Positions 28,877 through 38,362 of a stretch of 64,000 nt of DNA are shown one piece after another; the first letter of the stretch is position 1; every line of letters begins with the position of its first letter. Below the pieces are notes generated by a model. It was given only the letters and a program-made list of their open reading frames with translations, searched no databases and was not told the DNA's origin. The translations under genes were made by a program, and so were the position numbers. The DNA comes from Bosea sp. AS-1. Lineage in GTDB: Bacteria > Pseudomonadota > Alphaproteobacteria > Rhizobiales > Beijerinckiaceae. The stretch lies in NCBI RefSeq assembly GCF_002220095.1, contig NZ_CP022372.1:4891001-4955000 (forward strand), given 5' to 3'.

Positions 28877-29899
28877 ATGACGCCCAGAACGGCGGCAAAG
28901 GCAGGCAAGACCCGGCACGAAGCGGTCTCGCTCGCGACCGTGGCGCGCGAGACCGGGGTCTCGGTCGCGACCGTCTCCCGCATCGTCAACGGCAAGAGCG
29001 GGCGCGCCTCGGCGGAAACCATCGCGCGGGTCGCCGAGGCGATCGAGCGGCTGGGCTACCGACCCAACCCCGTGGGGCGGGCGCTGCGCCGCCGGACCAG
29101 CCGGGTCGTGGCGATGCTGTCACCCAATCTCGACAATCCGGCCATGGCGGCCATCGCCGTCTCGACGGAAGCCGCCCTGCGTAAAGCCGGCTACGTCATG
29201 ATTCTCTGCGATACGCATGACCGTCCAGAGCTGCAGGACGACTACCTGCAGGCGATGCGGGACCAGTTCGTCGCCGGCTATATCCTGGTCAGCGCCGTAC
29301 GCAGCAGAGGGCTCGAGCAGACGCTCGGGCGCGGCGACCCGATCGTCTTCGTGGCAAGACGCAATCCATTGGGCGGCGGTGCCTATGTGGGGATCGACAA
29401 TCGCGCGGCAGGCGCCGACGCCGCCGATTTCATGCTAGCCCATGGTGTCGACCGCCCCGCCGTACTGATGGCGACCGAAAACGCCTCGAGCACCGCCGAG
29501 CGCGCCGCGGGCTTCGTCGAACGGCTCGTCGCGCGGGGTGTTCCGGAGGATGGTATCCGCAAGGCGAGCGCGCCGGGGCTGTCGCATATCGAGATCGGCT
29601 ACGCGGCAGCGCGCAACCTGGTCCAGGATGGAGGCTGGCCGCGCGGGGCTCTCTGCGTCAGCGACATGATCGCCTATGGCGCCTACCGACTCGCGGCCGA
29701 ATCCGCGCTCTCGATCCCGCGCGACTGCAGGCTGGTCGGCGTCGACGGCAACGCGATCAACCACTGGATTGCCCCCTGGCTGACGTCGATCCGCATCCCG
29801 TACGAGACCTTCGGCCAGCACGTCCTGGAGCAACTGCGGCTGCAATGGAGCGGAGCCACGACCTCCGAGATCTACATTCCCCATCAACCACTGGCGTAG
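28877..29899 (+). CDS. LacI-family transcriptional regulator
   Basis: A 340-aa repressor with an N-terminal HTH (VSLATVARETGVSVATVSRI) and hinge helix followed by a periplasmic-binding-like sugar domain (RVVAMLSPNLDNPAMAAIAV; LVGVDGNAINHW near the end). ATG at 28877 with AGGAAGG upstream is chosen. The frame stays open for another 1.5 kb upstream, but that stretch is antisense to the binding-protein gene. It should repress the divergent GH31 importer operon through the palindrome at 28769-28786, released by a sugar ligand. Confidence 0.92.
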   Translation: MTPRTAAKAGKTRHEAVSLATVARETGVSVATVSRIVNGKSGRASAETIARVAEAIERLGYRPNPVGRALRRRTSRVVAMLSPNLDNPAMAAIAVSTEAALRKAGYVMILCDTHDRPELQDDYLQAMRDQFVAGYILVSAVRSRGLEQTLGRGDPIVFVARRNPLGGGAYVGIDNRAAGADAADFMLAHGVDRPAVLMATENASSTAERAAGFVERLVARGVPEDGIRKASAPGLSHIEIGYAAARNLVQDGGWPRGALCVSDMIAYGAYRLAAESALSIPRDCRLVGVDGNAINHWIAPWLTSIRIPYETFGQHVLEQLRLQWSGATTSEIYIPHQPLA

Positions 29900-30011
29900 C
29901 AGCGCCACAGCCAGCGCCATCGTCACCGGCTAACCGGCCGGGACGAACTGCCATGCTGTCAACAACCACGCACCCGCCCGCATGCTCGCTGGGTCACACT
30001 GATGCGGGCAC

Positions 30012-30048
30012 TTGTGAGATCTCAGAAAGCCATTGTCAGATTTCACAA
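30012..30048. promoter_or_regulatory. Tandem operator candidates before the GntR-led operon
   Basis: Two imperfect palindromes of 16 nt, TTGTGAGATCTCAGAA (30012-30027) and TTGTCAGATTTCACAA (30033-30048), start exactly 21 bp apart, two helical turns. The second matches the reverse complement of the first at 13 of 16 positions. They end 18 nt before the GntR start codon, a good place for autoregulation. Confidence 0.6.
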
Positions 30049-30066
30049 ACTGAGCCAGCATGACGC

Positions 30067-30846
30067 ATGCTCGACTCGTCGCCCTTCTCCGGTCCTGCGT
30101 CATCGAACGGCGAAAGCCATGGCGCCTTCGCGAGCCGGCGCCTGCGACAAGCTTTCGTGAGCTGTGAGCTCGTCCCGAGCCATTATGTCCACGAAGCCGA
30201 TCTCGAACAGCGTTTCGGACTCGGGCGCGCTGCCGTCCGCGTCGCGCTGACGGAGCTGGCCGTAGCCGGTTTCGTCATCCGGCACGCGCGGCAGGGCTGG
30301 CTCGTCGCACCGGTCGACGGGGCCCTGGCGAGTGCCATCGTCGAGGCCAGGCTGAGACTCGAACTCGCCCTGATCGAGCGCTCCCTGGACGACCAGCGTA
30401 AAAGCACCTTGCACGGCCTCCGTGGAGCGATCGAAGCCGTCTGGGGACGTGACGACCCAACAGCACGCGCCATGGCCCATCAGCTCTGCCGACAGGCTTA
30501 CGATCTGCTGGCGCAGAATGCAGGACGCTTCGTCGAAAGCTGGCTTCGCGACCTCTGGGATCATGCCGAGCGCCTGACACGCAGCCTGGAGCTGGCCGGG
30601 CAGGTGGTCGCTCCGAGTGACCCGCGCCCATTGCTGGCTGCGCTCCTTGCCGGCGACCGCGAGGCTGCGCGGCAAGCCCTTCATGACGAGCAGACACGCT
30701 TCAGGGACGCGGTCGCCCTGGGTTTCCTGGCCGCCGGGCACCTGTTCCCCCAGGCCCGGCACGCCCCTGTCCGCAGCCGCCGGCCAGATCGCAAGACGAA
30801 CGATCGAAAACCATCCCCCACCCTGTCCGAGGAGAAATCGCGATGA
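30067..30846 (+). CDS. GntR-family (FCD-type) transcriptional regulator
   Basis: A 259-aa regulator with an N-terminal winged HTH (LVPSHYVHEADLEQRFGLGR, then AAVRVALTELAVAGFVI) and a C-terminal all-helical FCD-like domain (about 100-225; VEARLRLELALIERSL). The FCD metal-ligand histidines are not clearly recognisable, so ligand binding may be unusual. It is the first gene of a nine-gene operon and overlaps the binding-protein gene by 4 nt, so it should sense the transported compound or a breakdown product. The last ~30 residues are basic and look like a tail. Confidence 0.82.
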   Translation: MLDSSPFSGPASSNGESHGAFASRRLRQAFVSCELVPSHYVHEADLEQRFGLGRAAVRVALTELAVAGFVIRHARQGWLVAPVDGALASAIVEARLRLELALIERSLDDQRKSTLHGLRGAIEAVWGRDDPTARAMAHQLCRQAYDLLAQNAGRFVESWLRDLWDHAERLTRSLELAGQVVAPSDPRPLLAALLAGDREAARQALHDEQTRFRDAVALGFLAAGHLFPQARHAPVRSRRPDRKTNDRKPSPTLSEEKSR

Positions 30847-32348
30847 GCCGTGTTTCGAAAGCCGCAGCCGCCTTCCTCGTTGCCACCGCGCTCGGCCTCG
30901 CGGCCGGGCCGGCGCTGGCCGCCAAGGATCGTTTCGTCGTCGACCTCGTCAACGAGCCGTCCTCGCTCGATCCGCAGGTGCAATGGAACCCGGACAGCTA
31001 CTATGTCTACCGCAACATCTTCGACAATCTCGTCACCCGCGACGACAAGGGCGCGATCATCCCGCAGGTCGCGACCGCCTGGAAGCAGATCTCGGATACC
31101 GAGATCGAGTTCGACCTGCGCAGCGACATCGCCTTCCATGACGGTTCGAAGCTGACTGCCGACGACGTCGTCTATAGCGTCAAGCGCATCACCGATCCGA
31201 AATTCGCCAGCCCCCAGCTCGGCCAGTTCGACAAGATCACCGACGCCGTCGCTCTCTCGCCGACCAAGGTGAAGCTCGTCACCGCCGGCCCCTACCCGGC
31301 GCTGCTGGCCCAGCTGGTCAAGCTCTCGATCGTGCCCAAGGCTGTGGTCGAGGCCGTCGGCAAGGACGCCTTCAACCTCAAGCCCGTCGGCAGCGGCCCC
31401 TACAAGTTCGAATCCTGGCAGCGCGGCGTGAATGTCCAGCTCACGCGCAACGACGCCTATTGGGGCACCAAGGCGCCGTTCCCGGCGGTGACCTTCCGCG
31501 CCGTCCCGGACGCGGCGACCCGCCTCGCCAACCTGCAGGCAGGTTCGAGCGACCTCGTCGTCACGCTCGATGCCGACCAGGCCGCCCAGCTCAAATCCGC
31601 GCCCAAGGCCCAGGCCCTGATCGGCCTGACCGAGCGCGTCGCCTATGTCCGGCTCAACACGACCAAGCCGCCCTTCGACAATCCCAAGCTCCGGCTGGCG
31701 GCGGCCTATGCGCTCGACAAGCAGGCGATGATCGACGGCCTGCTCGGCGGCCACGACAAGCCGGTGCCAGAGCTGCTGACACCGGCGATCTTCGGTTGGG
31801 TCGACGGCATCAAGGGCCCGGAATTCGACCTCGCCAAGGCCAAGGCACTCGTTGCCGAAGCAGGCCCAGCGGCGAAGGCGGAGATCGACCTCGCCACCGC
31901 GCCGGTCTTCGATCAGCGCATCGTTCAGGCAATCCAGCAGATGCTGGCAGAGGCCGGCTTCAACGTGAAGATCGCGATGTCCGACATGGCGACCTATCTC
32001 AAGCGGGCCCAGGCCGGGCCGGAGGCGACATCGCTGCTCAGCTTCGGCCGCTGGTCCTGCGCCTGCCAGGACGCGGACGGCGTGCTCTTCCCGCTTCTGC
32101 ACAAGAGCAGCGGCTGGTCGGCTTATCGCAACCCCAAGATGGACGCCCTGCTGGAGGAGGCCCGCACGACGCTCGACAAGGACAAGCGCCTCGCCGCCTA
32201 CAAGCAGGTGCATGAGATCGTCGCCACCGACGTGCCGGTCGTGCCGCTCTACCAGGCTGTGGTGATCTACGGCGCGGCGAAGAACTTGACCTTCCAGCCG
32301 ACGCCCAACGAAAGCATGTTCATCAACCGGATGAGCTGGAAGGATTGA
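30843..32348 (+). CDS. Peptide-type ABC transporter substrate-binding protein (SBP_bac_5)
   Basis: A 501-aa periplasmic receptor with a Sec signal peptide (MSRVSKAAAAFLVATALGL, cleavage after GPALAA). The mature part begins KDRFVVDLVNEPSSLDPQVQ and has the SBP_bac_5 block FHDGSKLTADDVVYSVKRI. GAGGAGAAA precedes the ATG. It is the receptor of the importer completed by the two permeases that follow and the two ATPases at the operon's end. Confidence 0.92.
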   Translation: MSRVSKAAAAFLVATALGLAAGPALAAKDRFVVDLVNEPSSLDPQVQWNPDSYYVYRNIFDNLVTRDDKGAIIPQVATAWKQISDTEIEFDLRSDIAFHDGSKLTADDVVYSVKRITDPKFASPQLGQFDKITDAVALSPTKVKLVTAGPYPALLAQLVKLSIVPKAVVEAVGKDAFNLKPVGSGPYKFESWQRGVNVQLTRNDAYWGTKAPFPAVTFRAVPDAATRLANLQAGSSDLVVTLDADQAAQLKSAPKAQALIGLTERVAYVRLNTTKPPFDNPKLRLAAAYALDKQAMIDGLLGGHDKPVPELLTPAIFGWVDGIKGPEFDLAKAKALVAEAGPAAKAEIDLATAPVFDQRIVQAIQQMLAEAGFNVKIAMSDMATYLKRAQAGPEATSLLSFGRWSCACQDADGVLFPLLHKSSGWSAYRNPKMDALLEEARTTLDKDKRLAAYKQVHEIVATDVPVVPLYQAVVIYGAAKNLTFQPTPNESMFINRMSWKD

Positions 32349-32354
32349 GCCGCG

Positions 32355-33281
32355 GTGTCGGGTTTCCTGCTCCGGCGGCTGGGCCAGGCGCTCGTCACCA
32401 TCCTCGGGGTGGTGACGCTGATCTTCTTCGTCCAGCGCCTGACGGGAGACCCGACCTACCTGCTCGTGCCGGAGACGGCGACGCAGGCCGATATCGCGGC
32501 CTTGCGCCACCAGCTCGGCTTCGACCGGCCGCTCGTCGTGCAGTATCTCGACTTCCTCGGCGAACTCGTCCGCTTCGACCTCGGCCAGTCCGTCGTGCAG
32601 CGCGTGCCAGTGACCACGATCATCGCCTCGCGCCTGCCCTATACGCTGATGCTGGCGGCAGGCGCGCTCATCGTCGCCTGCGGCATCGGCGTGCCGATCG
32701 GCATCCTGCTCGCGATCTTCCGCAACTCGCCCGCGGCGAAGGCCGCCGCCGGCTTCGTCCTCGCCGCGCAGAGCATGCCGACCTTCTGGAGCGGCATCCT
32801 GATGATCCTGGTGTTCTCGGTGCTGCTCGGCTGGCTGCCGCCCTCCTCCACCGGCGATCTCTCGCATCTCGTCATGCCCTCCTTCGCGCTCGGCCTGTTG
32901 AGCATGGCGACCTTCGCGCGGATCACCCGCTCGGCGCTGCTCGACGAACTCTCGAAGGACTATGTCCGCACCGCTCGCTCGCGCGGCGTCCGCAGCGGAC
33001 GCCTGCTGATCCGCCATCTCGCCCGCAATGCCTCGATCCCGGTGATCACCGTCGCCGCCCTCGAAATCTCGAACCTGCTGGCCGGCGCCGTCATCGTCGA
33101 GACGGTCTTCGCCTGGCCCGGCCTCGGACAAGTGACGGTGCAGGCGATCCTGGCGCGTGATTTCATGATCGTGCAGGGCGTGGTGCTGCTCGGCGCCTTC
33201 GTCACCGTGCTGCTCAACCTGCTTTCGGACCTGCTCTACAGCCTGGTCGATCCGCGCATCGTGCTGGAGGGCGCGCGGTGA
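32355..33281 (+). CDS. ABC transporter permease, DppB type
   Basis: A 308-aa inner-membrane permease starting with GTG at 32355 (MSGFLLRRLGQAL), 6 nt after the receptor stop. It carries the RLTGDPTYLLVP stretch after TM1 and the family coupling loop (HLARNASIPVITVAALEI). It overlaps the DppC-type gene by 4 nt (GTGA). Confidence 0.92.
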   Translation: MSGFLLRRLGQALVTILGVVTLIFFVQRLTGDPTYLLVPETATQADIAALRHQLGFDRPLVVQYLDFLGELVRFDLGQSVVQRVPVTTIIASRLPYTLMLAAGALIVACGIGVPIGILLAIFRNSPAAKAAAGFVLAAQSMPTFWSGILMILVFSVLLGWLPPSSTGDLSHLVMPSFALGLLSMATFARITRSALLDELSKDYVRTARSRGVRSGRLLIRHLARNASIPVITVAALEISNLLAGAVIVETVFAWPGLGQVTVQAILARDFMIVQGVVLLGAFVTVLLNLLSDLLYSLVDPRIVLEGAR

Positions 33282-34135
33282 GCGTCGCGTCCGCAAACCC
33301 GATCCCGCGCAGCAAGCGTCTCAGGGTTTGGCGCTGGTGGCCGGTCGTCATCATCGCGCTCGTGGTGCTGGTCGCGCTCCTCGCGCCCTGGCTCGCACCC
33401 TATGACCCCAACCAGCAGAACCTGCTCGGCCGACTGAAGCCGCCCGGCACGGTCTCGCGCAGCTTCCATTACTGGCTCGGCAGCGACGAGTTGGGCCGCG
33501 ATCTGCTCAGCCGCGTCATCTACGGGGCGCGCATTTCGCTCATCGTCGCCTTCGCCTCGGTCATCCTCTCCGGTGCGGTCGGCACGACGCTCGGCATGAT
33601 CGCCGGCTATCATCGCGGCTGGGTCGAGATCGCCGTGATGCGCGTCGTCGACGTCTTCCTCTCGATCCCGGCGATCCTGCTCGCGATCATCACGGTCGCG
33701 GTGCTCGGTCCCGGCATCGTCAACGTCATCATGGTGCTCGCGCTCACGCGCTGGCCGCGCTACGCGCGCATCGCCTATAGCCAGACGCTCTCCGTCGCGA
33801 ACATGCCCTATGTCCGGCTCGCAGCCCTGATGGGCGCGGGCGCGCCGCGCATCCTCTTCCGCCACATCCTCCCCAACATCGTCGGCGCCGTCAGCGTCGT
33901 GGCGACGCTCGAATTCGGGCTGATGATCCTGTTCGAGGCGGGCCTGTCCTTCCTCGGGCTCGGCGTCCAGCCGCCAACCGCGAGCTGGGGCGCGATGCTC
34001 TCGACCGGGCGGAACTATGTCGCGACCGCCTGGTGGGTCGCGACGCTGCCGGGCGCCTGCCTGTTCGTGCTCGTGCTCGCCGTCAATCTCACCGGCGACG
34101 CCGTGCGCGACCGCCTCGATCCCCGCCATCGCTGA
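33278..34135 (+). CDS. ABC transporter permease, DppC type
   Basis: A 285-aa permease starting with GTG at 33278, with the DppC hallmark LGSDELGRDLLSRVIYGARI and six membrane segments. The coupling loop reads MGAGAPRILFRHILPNIVG. It partners the DppB-type permease. The next gene, an SDR rather than an ATPase, begins 11 nt later, so the importer genes are split by three enzyme genes. Confidence 0.92.
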   Translation: MSVASANPIPRSKRLRVWRWWPVVIIALVVLVALLAPWLAPYDPNQQNLLGRLKPPGTVSRSFHYWLGSDELGRDLLSRVIYGARISLIVAFASVILSGAVGTTLGMIAGYHRGWVEIAVMRVVDVFLSIPAILLAIITVAVLGPGIVNVIMVLALTRWPRYARIAYSQTLSVANMPYVRLAALMGAGAPRILFRHILPNIVGAVSVVATLEFGLMILFEAGLSFLGLGVQPPTASWGAMLSTGRNYVATAWWVATLPGACLFVLVLAVNLTGDAVRDRLDPRHR

Positions 34136-34146
34136 AGGAAACGCTC

Positions 34147-34932
34147 ATGTTCGAGGACATCAAGGGGAAGCGCGCCGTCGTCACCGGCGCTTGCGGGGTG
34201 ATTGGCCGCTGGATCGCCGAGGTGCTGCACGAGGCCGGCGCCACGCTCTGCCTGACCGATGCACGGGCTGGGGATCTGGAGGCACAGGCCAAAGCGCTGG
34301 GCCTCTCCGGCGAGAGCTTCGTCATGCCGGCCGACCTGACCGACGAGGCCTCGATCACGGCGCTGACCAACGAGATCGGCAAGCGCTGGGGCGCCGCCGA
34401 CATCCTCGTCAACAATGCCGGCATCTATCCGAGCGCCTTCCTGCTGGACACGCCGACCGCCGAGTTCGACCGCATCCTCGCGATCAACCTGCGTGCCCCC
34501 TTCATCCTGACGCGCGAGCTCGCGACCCAGATGGTCCGCAAGGGCGTGAAGGGCTCGATCATCAACATCTCCTCAGGCGCTTCGCGCAAGATGCGGCGCA
34601 CGGCCTGCGTCTACTCGATGTCGAAGACCGCGCTCGACCGGCTGACCAAAGGGTTCGGCGTGGAACTGGCCGAATACGGCATCCGTTCCAACGCGCTGGA
34701 GCCGGGCTTCGCCGCCGGCAGCACGGTCAGCGCGCTGACCGACGCGCATATCCAGAACACCGTCGCGCAGATTCCGCTCGGCCGCGCCTCCTCGCGCGCC
34801 GATGTCGGCAACGCCCTGCTCTATCTCGCCAGCGACGCCTCCGCCTATGTCACCGGTGCGACCTTGACGGTCGATGGCGGCAACTCGATCGGCTCGCTCG
34901 CCGTCCATCAGGACAAGAAGCAGGCGCTCTGA
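34147..34932 (+). CDS. SDR-family oxidoreductase (classical motifs)
   Basis: A 261-aa NAD(P)-dependent short-chain dehydrogenase with TGACGVIG cofactor loop, NNAG, catalytic Ser in INISSGAS and a complete YSMSK motif, followed by the C-terminal YVTGATLTVDGG. ATG at 34147 has AAGGAAA before it; the earlier in-frame ATG at 34033 lies inside the permease gene and is rejected. It probably oxidises or reduces a product of the imported compound. Unlike the SDR at 21134-21832, its catalytic residues are intact. Confidence 0.88.
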   Translation: MFEDIKGKRAVVTGACGVIGRWIAEVLHEAGATLCLTDARAGDLEAQAKALGLSGESFVMPADLTDEASITALTNEIGKRWGAADILVNNAGIYPSAFLLDTPTAEFDRILAINLRAPFILTRELATQMVRKGVKGSIINISSGASRKMRRTACVYSMSKTALDRLTKGFGVELAEYGIRSNALEPGFAAGSTVSALTDAHIQNTVAQIPLGRASSRADVGNALLYLASDASAYVTGATLTVDGGNSIGSLAVHQDKKQAL

Positions 34933-34944
34933 GGAGGCACGGAC

Positions 34945-35841
34945 ATGACCGCCCCGAACGCCGCCCGCCCCGCCTATGAATGGCCCCAGGGCAAGTCGAG
35001 CGCCTTCTGTTTCACCATCGATGTCGATGCGGAGAGCCCCTATCAGTGGAGCCTGCCGGAAGGCGCGCCGGTCGCGCTCGGCCAGATCGAGCAAAGGCTG
35101 TTCGGCCCGCGCGTCGGCATCTGGCGCCTGCTCGACCTGCTCGATCGCTACGGCATCAAGGCGACGCTGTTCGTGCCGGGGCTGATCGCGAAGAACCACC
35201 CGGAGCTGCTGCCCACCTTCGTCGCCCGCGGCCATGAGATCGGCCTGCACGGCTATTTCCACGAGCTCGCCACCGAGGCCGGGCCGGAGGAATTCGCCCG
35301 TGCGATGGACGAGTCGCTGGCGCTGTTCAAAAGCCAGGCGGGCGTCGTGCCGAAAGGCTTCCGCTCGCCGGCCTGGGAAATGACGCCCTTCATGCTGGAA
35401 GAGGTGAAGCGGCGCGGCCTCTACGATTCCTCGCTAATGGGCTTCGACCATCCCTATACGATCGACGGCGTGACGCAGGTTCCGGTGCTCTGGGCCGTCG
35501 ACGACGCCGTCTATTTCCGCTTCACCGGCAGTGCACAGGATCGCGCCCCGCCCTCGGCCCAGAACGGCATCCTCGATGCCTGGCTCGACGAATGGGAGGT
35601 ACTCCATCGCGAGGGCCGAATGATGATGCTCACCGTCCATGACTGGATATCCGGTCGCGCCGGGCGCGTGCGCATGCTGGAGAAGCTGCTCGACGTGGTG
35701 ACGGCCTCGCCCGGCGTCTGGATCGCGACCGTCGGCGAGCTGGCGGAGCATCACGCCGCGAGCGCCAATGCGCAGCGCTTCAGCGTGCCGATGCGGCTGC
35801 CACAGCCGAGCGCGCCCTTGCGCTTCCGGACCAAAGCCTGA
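34945..35841 (+). CDS. Polysaccharide-deacetylase-fold amidohydrolase (NodB/PuuE-like, cytoplasmic)
   Basis: A 298-aa protein with the NodB-homology metal motifs: TIDVDAE (first Asp pair), HGYFHE (His pair) and FRSPAWEMTP. No signal peptide or membrane segment is present, unlike secreted cell-wall deacetylases. The sequence looks closer to the cytoplasmic branch of the family (PuuE allantoinase or cyclic-imide-hydrolase-like enzymes), which cleaves C-N bonds in small molecules. Lying between the permeases and a GGT-like enzyme, it probably removes an acyl or imide group from the imported compound. The exact reaction is not determinable here. Confidence 0.8.
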   Translation: MTAPNAARPAYEWPQGKSSAFCFTIDVDAESPYQWSLPEGAPVALGQIEQRLFGPRVGIWRLLDLLDRYGIKATLFVPGLIAKNHPELLPTFVARGHEIGLHGYFHELATEAGPEEFARAMDESLALFKSQAGVVPKGFRSPAWEMTPFMLEEVKRRGLYDSSLMGFDHPYTIDGVTQVPVLWAVDDAVYFRFTGSAQDRAPPSAQNGILDAWLDEWEVLHREGRMMMLTVHDWISGRAGRVRMLEKLLDVVTASPGVWIATVGELAEHHAASANAQRFSVPMRLPQPSAPLRFRTKA

Positions 35842-37385
35842 TGCAGACCTTCAGTATCCGCCGCCCGGCCGTCCGCTCGCCGCATGGACTCGTCGCCGCG
35901 CAGAACCGCCATGCGGCCGAGGCCGGCGCCGCCGTGCTGGCGCGCGGCGGCAATGCGATGGATGCGGCTATCGTCACCGCGCTGGTGCTGAGCATCGTCG
36001 AGCCCTGGCTGTCCGGCGTGGGCGGCGGCGGTTTCCTCATCCATGCCGACGGCAAGACGGGCGCGATCGACACGCTCGACTTCAACGTGCGCTCGCCGCT
36101 TGGCCTCGATCCGGCGAACTACCCGCTGACAGAGGCCGGCTCGGGCAACTGGTTCGCCTGGCCTGCCGTTGCAGGCGAGCGCAATATCGCCGGCTACAGC
36201 GCGATCTGTGTGCCTGGCGCCATCGCCGGCTTCGCCGCGGCACTGGAGCGCTACGGCACGATCTCCTGGAGCGAGGCGCTGCAGCCGGCCATCGAACACG
36301 CCGAACGCGGGCTGGAGATCGACTGGTATGCCGCGCTCTGCATTGCGGTCGAGGTCGCCGGGCTTTCGCGCGACCCCGCGATCTCCGCACTCCTGCTGGA
36401 TAACGGCCAGCCCCCCAAGGCCGGCGCCGATACACGACGCTTCAAGCCGATGACGGCCAAGGCCAGACTGCTGAAGCGCCTTGCCGAGGCCGGCGCGCGG
36501 GACTTCTACGAAGGCGAAGCCGCACGCCTGATCGCGGCCGATCTCGAAGCCGGGGGCTCGGCCATCCGCACCGACGATCTCGCACGCTATCAAGTCGCCT
36601 GGTCGCCGGCCCTCGCGGGTCGCTATCGCGATCTCGATATCGCCGCGATCCCCGGTCTCAGCGGTGGCCCGAGCTTCTTCGACGCCGCGCGGCGTGTCGA
36701 GGCCAGCGCGATCACGCGCGACATCTCGGCAGCCGAAGCCGCGCTGATCTATGCCACGGCAATCCGCGACGCCTATGCGGTGAGGTTGAACAGCCTAGGC
36801 CATGCCGCGACCCCACAGGCGGGCTGCACCTCGCATGTCAGCGTGGTCGACCGAAACGGCACCATGGTCTCGCTCACCAACACGCTGCTCTCGCGCTTCG
36901 GCGCCCGCGTGGCGCTGCCGCAAGCCGGCATCATCATGAACAACGGCATGATGTGGTTCGACCCCCGCCCCGGCCAACCCAACAGCATGGCTCCCGGCGT
37001 CAAGCCGCTGGCCAATATGTGCCCGCTGGTGCTGAGCCGGGCCGGAAAACCCTGGCTCGCGATCGGCGCGGCAGGTGGACGGACTATCTTCCCGACGCTG
37101 CTGCAACTCATCTCCGGCATGGCCGATTCCGGCCTCTCGCTCGAAGAGGTCTTCCACCGCCCGCGCATCGACGCATCGACGCCACGGATCAAGGTTGATG
37201 CCCGGGCCGAACCTTCCGTCGCCGCGCGGCTGGCGAGTGCCTTCCCGGTCGAGATCGTCGAGGACACACTCTATCCAGTGAATTTCTCCGTTCCCTCCGC
37301 GGTGATGCGGAGTCCAGAAGGCGGCTTCCTCGGCATGGCGCATCCGACCAGCCCCTGGGCCGCGGTCGTGGCGGCAACGGCATGA
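35841..37385 (+). CDS. Gamma-glutamyltransferase-family hydrolase, cytoplasmic
   Basis: A 514-aa Ntn-hydrolase of the GGT family. GVGGGGFLIH and the predicted autoprocessing nucleophile Thr330 (GCTSHVSVVD) are visible, as is the late GGRTIF glycine loop. The start overlaps the previous stop by 1 nt (TGATG). GGTs are usually exported, but this one begins MQTFSIRRPAVRSPHG without a signal peptide and should be cytoplasmic. It would hydrolyse a gamma-glutamyl or similar amide bond in a compound brought in by the surrounding importer. Confidence 0.88.
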   Translation: MQTFSIRRPAVRSPHGLVAAQNRHAAEAGAAVLARGGNAMDAAIVTALVLSIVEPWLSGVGGGGFLIHADGKTGAIDTLDFNVRSPLGLDPANYPLTEAGSGNWFAWPAVAGERNIAGYSAICVPGAIAGFAAALERYGTISWSEALQPAIEHAERGLEIDWYAALCIAVEVAGLSRDPAISALLLDNGQPPKAGADTRRFKPMTAKARLLKRLAEAGARDFYEGEAARLIAADLEAGGSAIRTDDLARYQVAWSPALAGRYRDLDIAAIPGLSGGPSFFDAARRVEASAITRDISAAEAALIYATAIRDAYAVRLNSLGHAATPQAGCTSHVSVVDRNGTMVSLTNTLLSRFGARVALPQAGIIMNNGMMWFDPRPGQPNSMAPGVKPLANMCPLVLSRAGKPWLAIGAAGGRTIFPTLLQLISGMADSGLSLEEVFHRPRIDASTPRIKVDARAEPSVAARLASAFPVEIVEDTLYPVNFSVPSAVMRSPEGGFLGMAHPTSPWAAVVAATA

Positions 37386-38362
37386 GCCAAGGCCAAGACG
37401 CCATGCTCGCCATCGACAATCTCGTGGTCGAGATCGACGGCCATCGTATCGTCGATGGCGTCTCGCTCGGCGTCGAAACCGGGCGCATTCTCGCGCTCGT
37501 CGGGGAGTCGGGCTGCGGCAAGAGCCTGACGGCCTTGTCCGTGCTCGGACTGCTGCCGGGTGCGGCGCGGGTCGCCTCCGGTTCCATCCAGCTCGACGGA
37601 CGCGAGCTGACGGGCCTTTCCGAGGCCAGGCTCGCGCAGCTGCGCGGCAACGACGCCGCGATCATCTTCCAGGAGCCGGTCGCCTCGCTCAACCCGCTGA
37701 TGCGGGTCGGTGAACAGGTCGAGGAAGCACTGCTGCTGCATCGCGGCCTGTCGCCCTCCACCGCCCGCGAGGAGGCCATCGCGATGATGGCGCGCGTCGG
37801 TATTCCCGATCCGGCGCGGCGGGCCCGGCAATATCCGTTCGAGCTCTCGGGCGGCATGTGCCAACGCATCATGATCGCCTCGGCCTTGATCTGCCGGCCT
37901 TCGCTGCTGATCGCGGACGAACCGACGACGGCGCTCGACGTCACCATCCAGGCGCAGATCCTCGCACTGATGCGCCGGCTGCGCGACGAGGTCGGCAGCG
38001 CCGTGGTGCTGATCACTCATGACATGGGCGTGGTCGCCGATCTCGCCGACGATGTCTGCGTGATGTATGGCGGGCGGATCGTTGAGAGCGGCCCGGTCGA
38101 CGCCATCTTCGCCACACCGCGCCATCCCTATACCCGGCTGCTGCTGGCGACGATTCCGAAACTCGATGGCGCGCGAAAAACGATGCTGCGCACGATCGAA
38201 GGCATGGTGCCTCCCGCCGGCGCCTGGCCCGAAGGTTGCCGTTTCCGGACGCGCTGCCCGCTCGCCGACGAAGCCTGCACGCAGGTACCGCCCGCTGTTG
38301 TGATTGGGCCGGAGCACCGCGCGGCCTGCTGGCATGTCGACCGGCTGGAGGCGATGGCATGA
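37382..38362 (+). CDS. ABC transporter ATP-binding protein, DppD type
   Basis: A 326-aa ATPase with Walker A GESGCGKS, signature LSGGMCQRIMIASALI, Walker [13 protein letters not shown] and the peptide-transporter C-terminal extension (GCRFRTRCPLADEAC). The start overlaps the GGT-like stop by 4 nt. It serves the permeases encoded about 4 kb upstream in the same operon. Confidence 0.92.
   Translation: MSQGQDAMLAIDNLVVEIDGHRIVDGVSLGVETGRILALVGESGCGKSLTALSVLGLLPGAARVASGSIQLDGRELTGLSEARLAQLRGNDAAIIFQEPVASLNPLMRVGEQVEEALLLHRGLSPSTAREEAIAMMARVGIPDPARRARQYPFELSGGMCQRIMIASALICRPSLLIADEPTTALDVTIQAQILALMRRLRDEVGSAVVLITHDMGVVADLADDVCVMYGGRIVESGPVDAIFATPRHPYTRLLLATIPKLDGARKTMLRTIEGMVPPAGAWPEGCRFRTRCPLADEACTQVPPAVVIGPEHRAACWHVDRLEAMA

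Noticed and set aside
30681..33296. 871-codon minus-strand frame opposite the receptor and permease genes
   Set aside because: Antisense shadow of three well-identified genes; low-complexity Asp/Arg/Glu-rich translation.
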